A DNA stretch of 64,000 nt from Saccharophagus degradans 2-40 (GTDB lineage Bacteria; Pseudomonadota; Gammaproteobacteria; Pseudomonadales; Cellvibrionaceae), in the NCBI RefSeq assembly GCF_000013665.1, contig NC_007912.1:2342501-2406500 (forward strand), written 5' to 3'. The notes below the pieces were generated by a model that saw nothing but the letters and a program-made list of their open reading frames with translations, was not told the origin of the DNA and did not search any database. Numbering within the stretch: the first letter of the stretch is position 1; each line of letters opens with the position of its first letter. The translations under genes were made by a program, and so were the position numbers. Shown piece by piece: positions 46,580-54,615 of this stretch.

Positions 46580-49204
46580 TTACATTGCAACGTCTTGAAT
46601 TTCTACCGCTGCGATACGCTTGCCTTCTTCAGCACCTTTGGTGAAAGAGGCAATTTGATCGAAGTTCATGTAGCGGAAAATCTCATCGGACATGGAGTCG
46701 ATTTTCGCAGCGTATTCCATATACTCAGCCGGGGTGGGTAAGCGACCCAAAATACCGCCAACTGCGGCCAACTCTGCCGAAGTTAAGTAAACATTGGCGC
46801 CATTACCTAAACGGTTAGGGAAGTTACGGGTAGAAGTAGAAAGTACGGTAACGCCATCGGCTACACGTGCTTGGTTACCCATACACAAAGAGCAACCAGG
46901 CATTTCCATACGTACGCCATTGCGGCCGTAAATATTGTAGTAGCCTTCTTCCATTAAGGTGTGCTCATCCATTTTAGTTGGAGGAGACATCCAGAAGCGG
47001 GTTTTTAAGCCGTCTTTGTTGGCGTCTAACAACTTACCGGCAGCGCGGAAGTGGCCGATGTTGGTCATACAAGAACCAATGAACACTTCGTCTACTTTGT
47101 CGCCGGCAACTTCAGATAGCAAGCGTGCATCGTCTGGGTCGTTCGGGCAGCAAACTACTGGCTCGGTAATGGTATCTAGGTCGATCTCGATAACCGCTGC
47201 GTATTCTGCGTCTGCGTCAGCTTTAAGCTGTGATGGGTTGGCAAGCCACTCTTCCATCTTTTGTGCGCGGCGCTCAAGGGTACGTACATCTTGGTAGCCT
47301 TCAGAAATCATCCAGCGCAACAAGGTGATGTTAGAGCGCAGGTATTCTGCAAGCTTGTCTTCTGGTAGCTGAATGGTACAGCCAGCAGCAGAGCGCTCGG
47401 CAGAGGCATCTGAAAGCTCGAAAGCTTGTTCTACGGTTAGGTCGTCTAAGCCTTCAATTTCAAGAATGCGGCCAGAGAAAATATTCTTCTTGCCTTTTTT
47501 CTCTACGGTTAACAAACCATCTTTGATTGCCTGATAAGGAATTGCGTGTACTAGGTCACGTAGAGTGATGCCTGGCTTACGGGTACCTTTAAAACGAACC
47601 AATACAGACTCGGGCATATCCAACGGCATTACGCCGGTGGCTGCTGCGAAAGCTACAAGGCCAGAACCCGCAGGGAATGAAATACCCATAGGGAAGCGAG
47701 TGTGTGAATCGCCACCCGTACCTACGGTATCTGGCAACAACATGCGGTTTAACCATGAGTGGATAATACCGTCGCCAGGGCGCAAAGAAACACCGCCGCG
47801 GTTTTGGATAAAGTCTGGCAGGGTGTGCTGAGTGTCAATGTCTACAGGCTTAGGGTAAGCCGCAGTGTGACAGAAAGACTGCATAACTAAATCGGCAGAG
47901 AAGCCCAAACATGCAAGGTCTTTAAGCTCATCGCGCGTCATTGGGCCAGTGGTGTCCTGCGAGCCTACTGTGGTCATACGTGGCTCACAGTATGTGCCTG
48001 GGCGAACGCCTTTGCCTTCGGCTAGGCCACATGCGCGACCAACCATTTTTTGCGCTAGAGAGAAGCCTTTACCTGAATCTGCTGGAGATTGCGGTACGCG
48101 GAACAACTCAGACACAGGCAAACCTAAAGATTCGCGTGCGCGAGTGGTTAAACCACGGCCAATAATTAAGTTAATACGGCCACCAGCGCGAACTTCGTCT
48201 AACAATACGTCAGATTTCAATTCAAACTCAGAGATGGTTTCGCCAGCTTCGTTAAGAATTTTGCCTTCGTATGGGCGGATTTCAATGACATCGCCCATGC
48301 CCAAATTATCAACTGGAGCTTCGAACACAAGTGCGCCAGCATCTTCCATGGTGTTGTAGAAAATTGGGGCTACTTTGCCACCTATACAAATACCGCCGCC
48401 GCGCTTGTTTGGTACGCCAGGCATATCGTCGCCAAAGAACCACAATACCGAGTTGGTAGCTGATTTACGTGAAGAACCAGTACCAACAACGTCGCCAACA
48501 AAAGCAACTGGAATGCCGCTGTCTTGTAAGCTCTTGATTTGTGTCATTGGGCCTGTAACACCGTGCTCTTCTGGTGTTAAACCGTCACGGGTCATTTTGT
48601 ACATGGCTAATGCATGTAGCGGGATATCAGGGCGAGACCAGGCATCTTGTGCTGGTGAAAGGTCATCGGTGTTGGTTTCGCCAGTTACTTTAAATACAGC
48701 AACTTTGATAGATTCTGCAACGGCATCACGCGAGGTAAACCACTCGCCATCTGCCCACGATTGCATAACTTCTTGTGCGTTTGCGTTGCCAGCTTTGGCT
48801 TTTTCTTCCACATCGTGGAAGGCGTCGAACATCAATAGGGTGTGTTTTAATTCTTTGGCAGCTAGGCTTGCTAATTCTGCGTCGTCTAACAAAGCAACCA
48901 AGGTTTCAATGTTGTAGCCGCCGTGCATATTGCCAAGCAGTACAACAGCATCTTGTTTGCTGATAAGAGAACAAGTGGTTTCGCCTTTAGCAATAGCAGA
49001 TAGGAAACCAGCTTTTACGTATGCAGCTTCATCTACGCCAGGTGGTACGCGATTGCTGATAAGGTCTACCAAAGTTTCTTCTTCGCCAGCGGGCGGATTT
49101 TTAAGAAGCTCTACCAAATCGGCAACTTGCTCTGGAGAAAGTGGTTTGGGTGGAATGCCCAGTGCTGCGCGTTCGGCAACGTGTTCGCGGTATGCTTCTA
49201 GCAC
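46580..49204 (-). CDS. acnB: Aconitate hydratase B
   Basis: AcnB interconverts citrate and isocitrate in the TCA cycle and, as apo-protein, can bind mRNA. The 874-residue protein shows the B-type N-terminal HEAT-like domain ([21 protein letters not shown]) ahead of the swivel domain, and the 4Fe-4S cysteines in [12 protein letters not shown] and [11 protein letters not shown]. The start is GTG at 49204 preceded by AGAGGA. Some AcnB enzymes also have 2-methylisocitrate dehydratase activity. Confidence 0.97.
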   Translation of the reverse strand: MLEAYREHVAERAALGIPPKPLSPEQVADLVELLKNPPAGEEETLVDLISNRVPPGVDEAAYVKAGFLSAIAKGETTCSLISKQDAVVLLGNMHGGYNIETLVALLDDAELASLAAKELKHTLLMFDAFHDVEEKAKAGNANAQEVMQSWADGEWFTSRDAVAESIKVAVFKVTGETNTDDLSPAQDAWSRPDIPLHALAMYKMTRDGLTPEEHGVTGPMTQIKSLQDSGIPVAFVGDVVGTGSSRKSATNSVLWFFGDDMPGVPNKRGGGICIGGKVAPIFYNTMEDAGALVFEAPVDNLGMGDVIEIRPYEGKILNEAGETISEFELKSDVLLDEVRAGGRINLIIGRGLTTRARESLGLPVSELFRVPQSPADSGKGFSLAQKMVGRACGLAEGKGVRPGTYCEPRMTTVGSQDTTGPMTRDELKDLACLGFSADLVMQSFCHTAAYPKPVDIDTQHTLPDFIQNRGGVSLRPGDGIIHSWLNRMLLPDTVGTGGDSHTRFPMGISFPAGSGLVAFAAATGVMPLDMPESVLVRFKGTRKPGITLRDLVHAIPYQAIKDGLLTVEKKGKKNIFSGRILEIEGLDDLTVEQAFELSDASAERSAAGCTIQLPEDKLAEYLRSNITLLRWMISEGYQDVRTLERRAQKMEEWLANPSQLKADADAEYAAVIEIDLDTITEPVVCCPNDPDDARLLSEVAGDKVDEVFIGSCMTNIGHFRAAGKLLDANKDGLKTRFWMSPPTKMDEHTLMEEGYYNIYGRNGVRMEMPGCSLCMGNQARVADGVTVLSTSTRNFPNRLGNGANVYLTSAELAAVGGILGRLPTPAEYMEYAAKIDSMSDEIFRYMNFDQIASFTKGAEEGKRIAAVEIQDVAM

Positions 49205-49265
49205 GATAATTGTCCTCTAATGTGTGGATTTACTCTAGCTAACAGGATCTCTGCTGGCCGAGGCT

Positions 49266-49284
49266 ATCGATTGTCGTAATCGAT
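49266..49284. promoter_or_regulatory. Perfect 7-bp inverted repeat in the acnB leader
   Basis: ATCGATT (49266-49272) and AATCGAT (49278-49284) flank GTCGT. The site lies 62-80 bp before the acnB start and about 30-45 bp downstream of the predicted transcription start, so it can be an operator or a leader hairpin. Confidence 0.6.
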
Positions 49285-49317
49285 GGGTGAGCGTTCTGCT
49301 CTTATTTCGGGGCGCAG

Positions 49318-49346
49318 ATTTTACCTTAAAGCCAAGGTGGTGTTAA
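49318..49346 (-). promoter_or_regulatory. Sigma-70 promoter of acnB
   Basis: On the minus strand TTAACA (-35, 49341-49346) and TAAAAT (-10, 49318-49323) are separated by 17 bp. The predicted leader before the GTG at 49204 is about 105 nt. Confidence 0.75.
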
Positions 49347-49712
49347 GGAACTTCATAAATAAGAGCTAAGTTTATGAAAACAAAGGTTGTTTTGCCCAAA
49401 AAAGGTGCAAGTTGCGGTTAAGCTTAGTACAAATTTGGTTTGACGCTGGCGAAATTTAAATCTGCAATTTCAAGCCGTCAGTTAAAGTGAATCCTCCAGC
49501 TACTTTAGGTTTGAGTTGTAACTCACTGTATTTAAATGTGTTTTTTCTAGGCTTTGCTTTGGTTTAACCAAGTTTGGCTGGCAGTTTTTAGCCTTGGGAC
49601 AAATAGCGCCTAGATCGCCTATAGCTTAGTGCATAAACGCACAGCACAAATCACGCCACAACCGCTGGGCATTAAAATCGAGCGGTTGCCCATCCAAGGG
49701 GGGCGCGGCATA
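49347..49712. other. Intergenic region with no recognised gene
   Basis: About 365 bases between the acnB promoter and the DUF1289 gene. AT-rich, with short homopolymer runs. An open frame on the plus strand enters from 49629, but it is an extension of the downstream gene. I see no RNA gene or repeat. Confidence 0.5.
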
Positions 49713-50189
49713 ATGCACCGCCAGACCCGAGTGAGTTGTATAAAGAGCATGGTTAGGCGAGTTAAAACCCCTTGTATTGGCGTGTGTTCCACCGGCATTG
49801 GCGATAGCGTATGCCGAGGGTGCAAGCGTTTTACGCACGAGGTAATCCATTGGAATGGTTACACAGAAGAAGAAAAGGCCCATATTATTCGACGGTTGGA
49901 TGTGCTCTTGTCGCAAGTGATTTATGGGAAGTTCGCTATAGATAACCCCGCACTACTAGAGCAGGGGCTAAAGCACCAACATATTCGCTACGACCCAATA
50001 GCTTCGCCTTCCACTTGGCTTTTTACATTGCTAAAAGCAGGTGCGACTCAAATTAAAGATCTAACTGTATTTGGGTGCAGGGTATTACCCGATTGGCGAG
50101 GCGTTAGCTTACCCGAGCTGCGCGATACAATAGACGCCGACTTTTTTACTCTCTCTCAAGTTCATTATGAACGTTATTTCCGCGTATAA
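49713..50189 (+). CDS. DUF1289-family protein (N-terminal Cys cluster)
   Basis: Cysteines in KTPCIGVCSTGIGDSVCRGCKRFTHEVIHWNGY match the small DUF1289 module, which is probably a metal or Fe-S binding unit. A C-terminal region of about 90 residues (LLEQGLKHQHIRYDPIASPSTWLFTLLKAGA..) follows that I do not recognise. Start: ATG 49713 has AAGGGGGG 9 bases upstream, whereas 49749 gives an N-terminus closer to the domain but a poor ribosome site. It is 3 bp from miaE and thus probably in one operon with it. Confidence 0.78.
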   Translation: MHRQTRVSCIKSMVRRVKTPCIGVCSTGIGDSVCRGCKRFTHEVIHWNGYTEEEKAHIIRRLDVLLSQVIYGKFAIDNPALLEQGLKHQHIRYDPIASPSTWLFTLLKAGATQIKDLTVFGCRVLPDWRGVSLPELRDTIDADFFTLSQVHYERYFRV

Positions 50190-50192
50190 ATT

Positions 50193-50825
50193 ATGACTAA
50201 ATCTGTTCACGAATTTCTGTTATGTGAAACCTCCGAAAGCTGGATTGAATCGGCTTTAGCGCACCAAGATTTACTGTTGCTTGATCACGCCAATTGCGAA
50301 AAAAAGGCAGCGGGCACGGCAATGAACTTGATGTATCGCTATGTGGATGATTTTGAGCTGCTGAACAAAATGTCGCGTCTTGCTCGCGAAGAGTTGCGAC
50401 ACTTTGAGCAGGTAATTGCCATTATGGAAAAGCGCGGTATACCTTACGAGCAAATTACCGCTTCGCGCTATGCCGCCGATTTGCGAAAGCCCGTGCGCAC
50501 CCACGAGCCAGCTCGTCAGATAGATACCTTAATTGTGGGGGCCATTATCGAGGCGCGAAGCTGCGAGCGCTTTGAGAAATTGGCACCGCACTTAGATGAG
50601 GAGCTGCAAAAGTTTTACTTGTCGCTACTCAAGTCTGAATCGCGCCATTATCGCGATTACCTCGGCTTAGCTAAGAAAGCGGCTGGCGATATGGATATAA
50701 GTGAACGCGTGCAGTTTTTCCTCGAGCGCGAAAAAGCCTTAGTAGAAAGCGATGATATTGAATTTCGCTTTCACTCAGGTGCCACGTTTACCGCCCCCGA
50801 ACCGACTGAAAATGTTACCCCATAG
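50193..50825 (+). CDS. miaE: tRNA 2-methylthio-N6-isopentenyladenosine hydroxylase MiaE
   Basis: A non-heme diiron monooxygenase that hydroxylates ms2i6A37 in tRNA to ms2io6A37. The ferritin-like bundle shows Glu/His ligands in LAREELRHFEQV (Glu67, His70), IIEARSCERFEKLAPHL and SESRHYRDYL. Length 210 is normal. It is 3 bp downstream of the DUF1289 gene. Modification of A37 complements the U34 modifications of the Cmo proteins in this window. Confidence 0.94.
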   Translation: MTKSVHEFLLCETSESWIESALAHQDLLLLDHANCEKKAAGTAMNLMYRYVDDFELLNKMSRLAREELRHFEQVIAIMEKRGIPYEQITASRYAADLRKPVRTHEPARQIDTLIVGAIIEARSCERFEKLAPHLDEELQKFYLSLLKSESRHYRDYLGLAKKAAGDMDISERVQFFLEREKALVESDDIEFRFHSGATFTAPEPTENVTP

Positions 50826-50846
50826 GCGCCTAGCAACGGCGCCTTT
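50824..50846. terminator. 7-bp GC-rich hairpin between convergent miaE and TonB receptor genes
   Basis: AGGCGCC (50824-50830) and GGCGCCT (50838-50844) form a stem with a 7-nt loop, followed by TT. It spans almost the whole 25-bp gap between the two genes, so it can serve both. Confidence 0.65.
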
Positions 50847-50850
50847 CCTC

Positions 50851-52914
50851 CTACCAATACACACTTAATTCCAGCGTCAATCTGCGATCTAAGCCGGGGA
50901 AGTATCTCGCTTCACCAAACGCATAGTCAGCTCGCTCGGCATAGCGGGTATTGAGCAAGTTCGAAATTTTAGTTCGCAGCACATAGCTGTTACTCGGCTG
51001 CCAGCTATGGCTTAAGTGGAATAATTGATGACCTTCATATTCTTGGCTGGCAGCACTATCTGTGTAGTATTTGCCCATTTTTTCCCAGCGTAGCTGCCAC
51101 ATAGTGGCGGTAGAAGCCTGCCAGCGCACATTAGCTTGATGCATGTTTTTAGGGGCGGTATCTAGCAGGGCTCCATCTAAGTTTGAATCTGTATTGTTAG
51201 TTGTTGGCGATTTCGCGTAAGTATGTAATGCGTGGGTGCCGCTGGTATTAAAGCTTAACGACTGGCTTGCCTGCCAAGTAATAGTGTATTCCAGCCCTTT
51301 GTGTTGGGTGTTTATGTTGTTAATAAAGCGTCTTTCGCTGTCGAGTAAAATATCGTCATTCACGAGCATGGTGTAGGCGCTTAGCGCATAGTTAAGGCTG
51401 TGCAAGGCACCGCTAAGCCCAAGCTCGTAGCTTGTACCAGTTATATGGGATAGCGGGGTTTGATTGCTAGATTGCAACCGGTATAGCTCGGTGGCTTGCG
51501 GCGTACGATACCCTTGTGCAGCGCGTGCATAGAGGGTGTTGTTGCTATTCAGTTTGTAGCTGGCGGTAAGCGTTGGGCTAACAACCTTAAAGGTATCCGT
51601 TTTGCTCGCAGGGCGATAAAACCGGCAATTGTTTGGGTTTTCGCAGGCGTAGCCGGCCTCCACATTGTTGCGGTATTTTAACGTGTCTATATTTGCGCTT
51701 AAGGTGGGCGTTAGCGTTAATTTTTCGTTGGCTTGCCACTCGGCGCGTATATACCAGCCAGCATTAATGGCGGTTACGTTGTAATTGTAATGGGTGCCTT
51801 CTGGGAATGCTGCTTGGTTAAACGGTGCAGGTTTATATTGAATCTCGGTTAGCTCGGCGCTAGTGAATTCTATATCTTGGCCTACAGTAAAGGCGGTGTT
51901 GGCAATATGCCGTGTGTGTTGAAGTTGTAATCCAGCGGAGCTATGTTGATTTTTTTCAACCGGCTGCCAAGGTACGAAATGCATAAGTAGTTGCATTTCA
52001 TTGTGCCTAAAGTAGGGCGTGGCAGACGTTGAGTGTGCGCTATTTTGCCACTCAAATTTTGAGTAACCGCGTATATTACGAGCATCTCGGTAGGCTTCTG
52101 GGTTGCTGTTGCCATTCGCTAAGTCACTGTTTTTATATGCTTCATCGCCGTAAATATAGCCTGCAGTTTCTTGTTCTAAATTCATTAGGCTAAGCGAATC
52201 TGTACGCTGGTAGTTAGTTTTTTTAACTTGTTGGTATGCGTGTAAAAACTGCTGATTGTAGTACGCGGATTCGCGCGGGCTATTATTATGAGTCAATCTG
52301 CCGCTTAGGCCTTGAGTATTGCCATTAGAGTTATTGGTTAAGTCGATAGCGGCTGAGCTGTAACCTAATGTGGATTGGCCAATTGCGAAATTTTGTTTGT
52401 TGGCTTCGGTATGTGATGCCGCGTTGGTGTTTATATCCAGTACACCAAACAGAGCGTTGCCGCCGAATAAGCCCGATTGAGGCCCGCGCAATACAGTAAC
52501 GTTATTTGCAGATTTGAAATCTGTAACCATTAGTTGGTTCACGTTACACAGGTTTTTGGCGAATAGGGGAATGCCATCTTCTGTGGCTAAATATGCCCCG
52601 CAAGCGCCGGCGCCAGTCAGTACGGGGGATCTTAGTGCGGTTAAGTGCTCAACGCCACTGCCGCGGCTAACCCATGTGCCGGGTGCATTAACAGCAACTT
52701 GCTGAAAATGCTCCGCCAAAGAAGATTCCAGCTGCTGTTTAGTAACTTCTGTTGCGCTCGTTGTATTTTCGTTAAGTGCTGCGTTTGTTTTTGTGCCTTC
52801 TACCACTACGGTTTCTATATTTTTACTGGTTGCGGCTTGCGCAGCCAGAAACAGAAAAGCGCTTGTTGAAAACAATGTTTTGGCACTATTAAGTTTTATG
52901 AGGGGAAAACGCAT
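50851..52914 (-). CDS. TonB-dependent outer membrane receptor
   Basis: A 687-residue receptor with signal peptide (KTLFSTSAFLFLAAQAATS), TonB box-like IETVVVEG, a plug domain with VTVLRGPQSGLFGGNALFGVLDINT, and a 22-strand barrel ending in the aromatic tail LTLELSVYW. A longer frame runs to 53028, but the start at 52914 gives a correct signal peptide. It follows a PQQ-type aldose dehydrogenase gene (53095-54552) by 180 bp on the same strand. Receptors of this kind take up siderophores, cobalamin or PQQ; PQQ is a reasonable guess given the neighbour. Confidence 0.9.
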   Translation of the reverse strand: MRFPLIKLNSAKTLFSTSAFLFLAAQAATSKNIETVVVEGTKTNAALNENTTSATEVTKQQLESSLAEHFQQVAVNAPGTWVSRGSGVEHLTALRSPVLTGAGACGAYLATEDGIPLFAKNLCNVNQLMVTDFKSANNVTVLRGPQSGLFGGNALFGVLDINTNAASHTEANKQNFAIGQSTLGYSSAAIDLTNNSNGNTQGLSGRLTHNNSPRESAYYNQQFLHAYQQVKKTNYQRTDSLSLMNLEQETAGYIYGDEAYKNSDLANGNSNPEAYRDARNIRGYSKFEWQNSAHSTSATPYFRHNEMQLLMHFVPWQPVEKNQHSSAGLQLQHTRHIANTAFTVGQDIEFTSAELTEIQYKPAPFNQAAFPEGTHYNYNVTAINAGWYIRAEWQANEKLTLTPTLSANIDTLKYRNNVEAGYACENPNNCRFYRPASKTDTFKVVSPTLTASYKLNSNNTLYARAAQGYRTPQATELYRLQSSNQTPLSHITGTSYELGLSGALHSLNYALSAYTMLVNDDILLDSERRFINNINTQHKGLEYTITWQASQSLSFNTSGTHALHTYAKSPTTNNTDSNLDGALLDTAPKNMHQANVRWQASTATMWQLRWEKMGKYYTDSAASQEYEGHQLFHLSHSWQPSNSYVLRTKISNLLNTRYAERADYAFGEARYFPGLDRRLTLELSVYW

Positions 52915-53056
52915 TGAGGTCTCGTGTGTTGGGTTGTGAAAGCGCGACAGCAGTTTGCGAAGCAAAGCTATGAGCCTAGATTGCTTAGTCTTAAGCCGGT
53001 CGCGCTTGTTGTTTACTAGGGAATACAAATATGTGGCTTGCGAACTTAAGATGTTA

Positions 53057-53080
53057 ACGGGGCAGCGCAGGCAGCCCCGT
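53057..53080. terminator. 7-bp hairpin between the dehydrogenase and receptor genes
   Basis: ACGGGGC (53057-53063) pairs with GCCCCGT (53074-53080), loop of 10, 15 bp after the dehydrogenase stop on the minus strand. No U-tract follows. It may attenuate or partly end the dehydrogenase transcript. Confidence 0.5.
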
Positions 53081-53094
53081 AAGTAGCTTTAAAA

Positions 53095-54552
53095 CTACTT
53101 GGCAGGCTTTAGCACATAGATAGCACCGGGAGCACCACCGTTGGGGTTTAGCGCAACATAAATTAACCCATCGGGTGCAGAAAGCACGTCGCGTACGCGG
53201 CCTAAACCTTTAAACAAAATTTCATCGCCAGTCACTGCATCGTGTTTATCATTAATGCTCACTCTATGTAGTTCTTGTGAGCCCATGCCAGACGCCAGCA
53301 AGCTATTTTGCCATTTAGGGAAGGCATCACCTTGATAAAAATCGATGCCGCCGGTGGCGATTGAAGGCACCCAGTAGTGTAGCGGCTGTTCCATACCCTC
53401 TTTGTGGGTTGTTGCATCCATTGGAGTACCGTTGTAGTTCATTCCATAGGTAATAACTGGCCAGCCGTAGTTGAGGGCTGGGTTAATAATATTAACTTCG
53501 TCGCCGCCGCGTGGGCCGTGTTCTGTTTCCCATAGGTCGCCGGTAACGGGGTGAATGGCCAGCCCTTGAGTGTTTCTGTGGCCATAACTCCAAATAGTGG
53601 GATAGGCGTTTTTGTTATTAACAAATGGATTGTCTTTGGGGATGGAGCCATCGCTATGGATGCGGTGAATTTTACCGTTAGGTAGGCCTAGGTCTTGCGC
53701 GTCATCCTGACGGCCGCGCTCACCAATACTAAAGAAGAGATAATCATCTTTAAATGCAAATCGGCTACCAAAATGTACGCCACCGCTTAAATAAAACGAT
53801 TCATCGGTCTTAAAGATTTGTTGCTCTTCAACCCATTTATTGTCTTTTATTTTGCCCCTTACAATGGCGGTCATTCCTTTGCTGCTTAGCATGGATGAAA
53901 TTTCATCAACATAAGAAAGGTAGATCCACCCATTTTTTGCGTATTGCGGGTGCGGCATAACTTCTAGCATACCTGCTTGGCTATGGTTCCATACTTTGGG
54001 TACGCCGGTTATTTCTTGCGCTTTGCCATTGGTAATGGTGAACAAGCGGCCGTCTTTAATAGTGGCAATAAAAGTATTGTTGTTGAGTGTGCTAATTGAC
54101 CAGATTATTCCAGGCAGGTCGACAAACTTCTCTACGGTGAAATTATGAAGTTCGCTTTTGTAAACGCCGCCAGTATTAGAGGCTTTGCTCTTTTTACTTA
54201 GTTTTGCGCGTTTTTGTTCTTCTTGTATATAAATAATCAAGGCTCTAACTTGATTGGCATCGAGTACGCGCTCCCATGCGGGCATGCCAGCAGTGGGGAT
54301 ACCTTTGTTTATAGATTTAGCTATGCTGGCGTCATCTGCGCCATGTTTCCATTCATCGTCTATTAGTGATGGACCTAAACCGCCGTCCAAATTTTTGCCG
54401 TGGCAACTGGCGCAAAATTGTTGGTAAGTGCCTGAGGCGGTGTTGGCGCTTGCGATGTGCGATAAAGTGGCACTTAGACAGGTTAAGGTGGACGCAAAAA
54501 TAAAACGGCGTACAGGGTGAGTATCGCGTTTAGGGGCGGGGCGCGCTTTCAT
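53095..54552 (-). CDS. PQQ-dependent aldose dehydrogenase with N-terminal cytochrome c domain
   Basis: A 485-residue secreted protein. After a signal peptide (FIFASTLTCLSATLSHIASA) comes a cytochrome c domain: heme site CASCH with the Met ligand in TAGMPAW. The remaining 370 residues form a six-bladed GSDH (soluble glucose/sorbosone dehydrogenase) propeller, with DDYLFFSIGERGRQDDAQDL, YGHRNTQGLAIHPVTG and WETEHGPRGGDEVNII. PQQ-type enzymes of this group oxidise aldose sugars in the periplasm and feed electrons, here presumably through the fused cytochrome, to the respiratory chain. No PQQ synthesis genes are in the window. The System I Ccm proteins at 15-27 kb would mature its heme. Confidence 0.88.
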   Translation of the reverse strand: MKARPAPKRDTHPVRRFIFASTLTCLSATLSHIASANTASGTYQQFCASCHGKNLDGGLGPSLIDDEWKHGADDASIAKSINKGIPTAGMPAWERVLDANQVRALIIYIQEEQKRAKLSKKSKASNTGGVYKSELHNFTVEKFVDLPGIIWSISTLNNNTFIATIKDGRLFTITNGKAQEITGVPKVWNHSQAGMLEVMPHPQYAKNGWIYLSYVDEISSMLSSKGMTAIVRGKIKDNKWVEEQQIFKTDESFYLSGGVHFGSRFAFKDDYLFFSIGERGRQDDAQDLGLPNGKIHRIHSDGSIPKDNPFVNNKNAYPTIWSYGHRNTQGLAIHPVTGDLWETEHGPRGGDEVNIINPALNYGWPVITYGMNYNGTPMDATTHKEGMEQPLHYWVPSIATGGIDFYQGDAFPKWQNSLLASGMGSQELHRVSINDKHDAVTGDEILFKGLGRVRDVLSAPDGLIYVALNPNGGAPGAIYVLKPAK

Positions 54553-54615
54553 GTTGCTATCCTCTATAATTTATTTGACGCAGGATTCTAACATCAAAAA
54601 GGTGAGAATAGGGCG

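Noticed and set aside
47949-48917. Two long plus-strand frames (136 and 180 codons) opposite acnB
   Set aside because: They are antisense shadows of a highly conserved gene with no start signals.
49629-49712. Extending the DUF1289 gene to an ATG at 49629
   Set aside because: No ribosome site there, whereas AAGGGGGG precedes the ATG at 49713.
53057-53080. Riboswitch (cobalamin type) upstream of the TonB receptor
   Set aside because: Only a single 7-bp hairpin is present and the leader is too short and lacks the cobalamin box.
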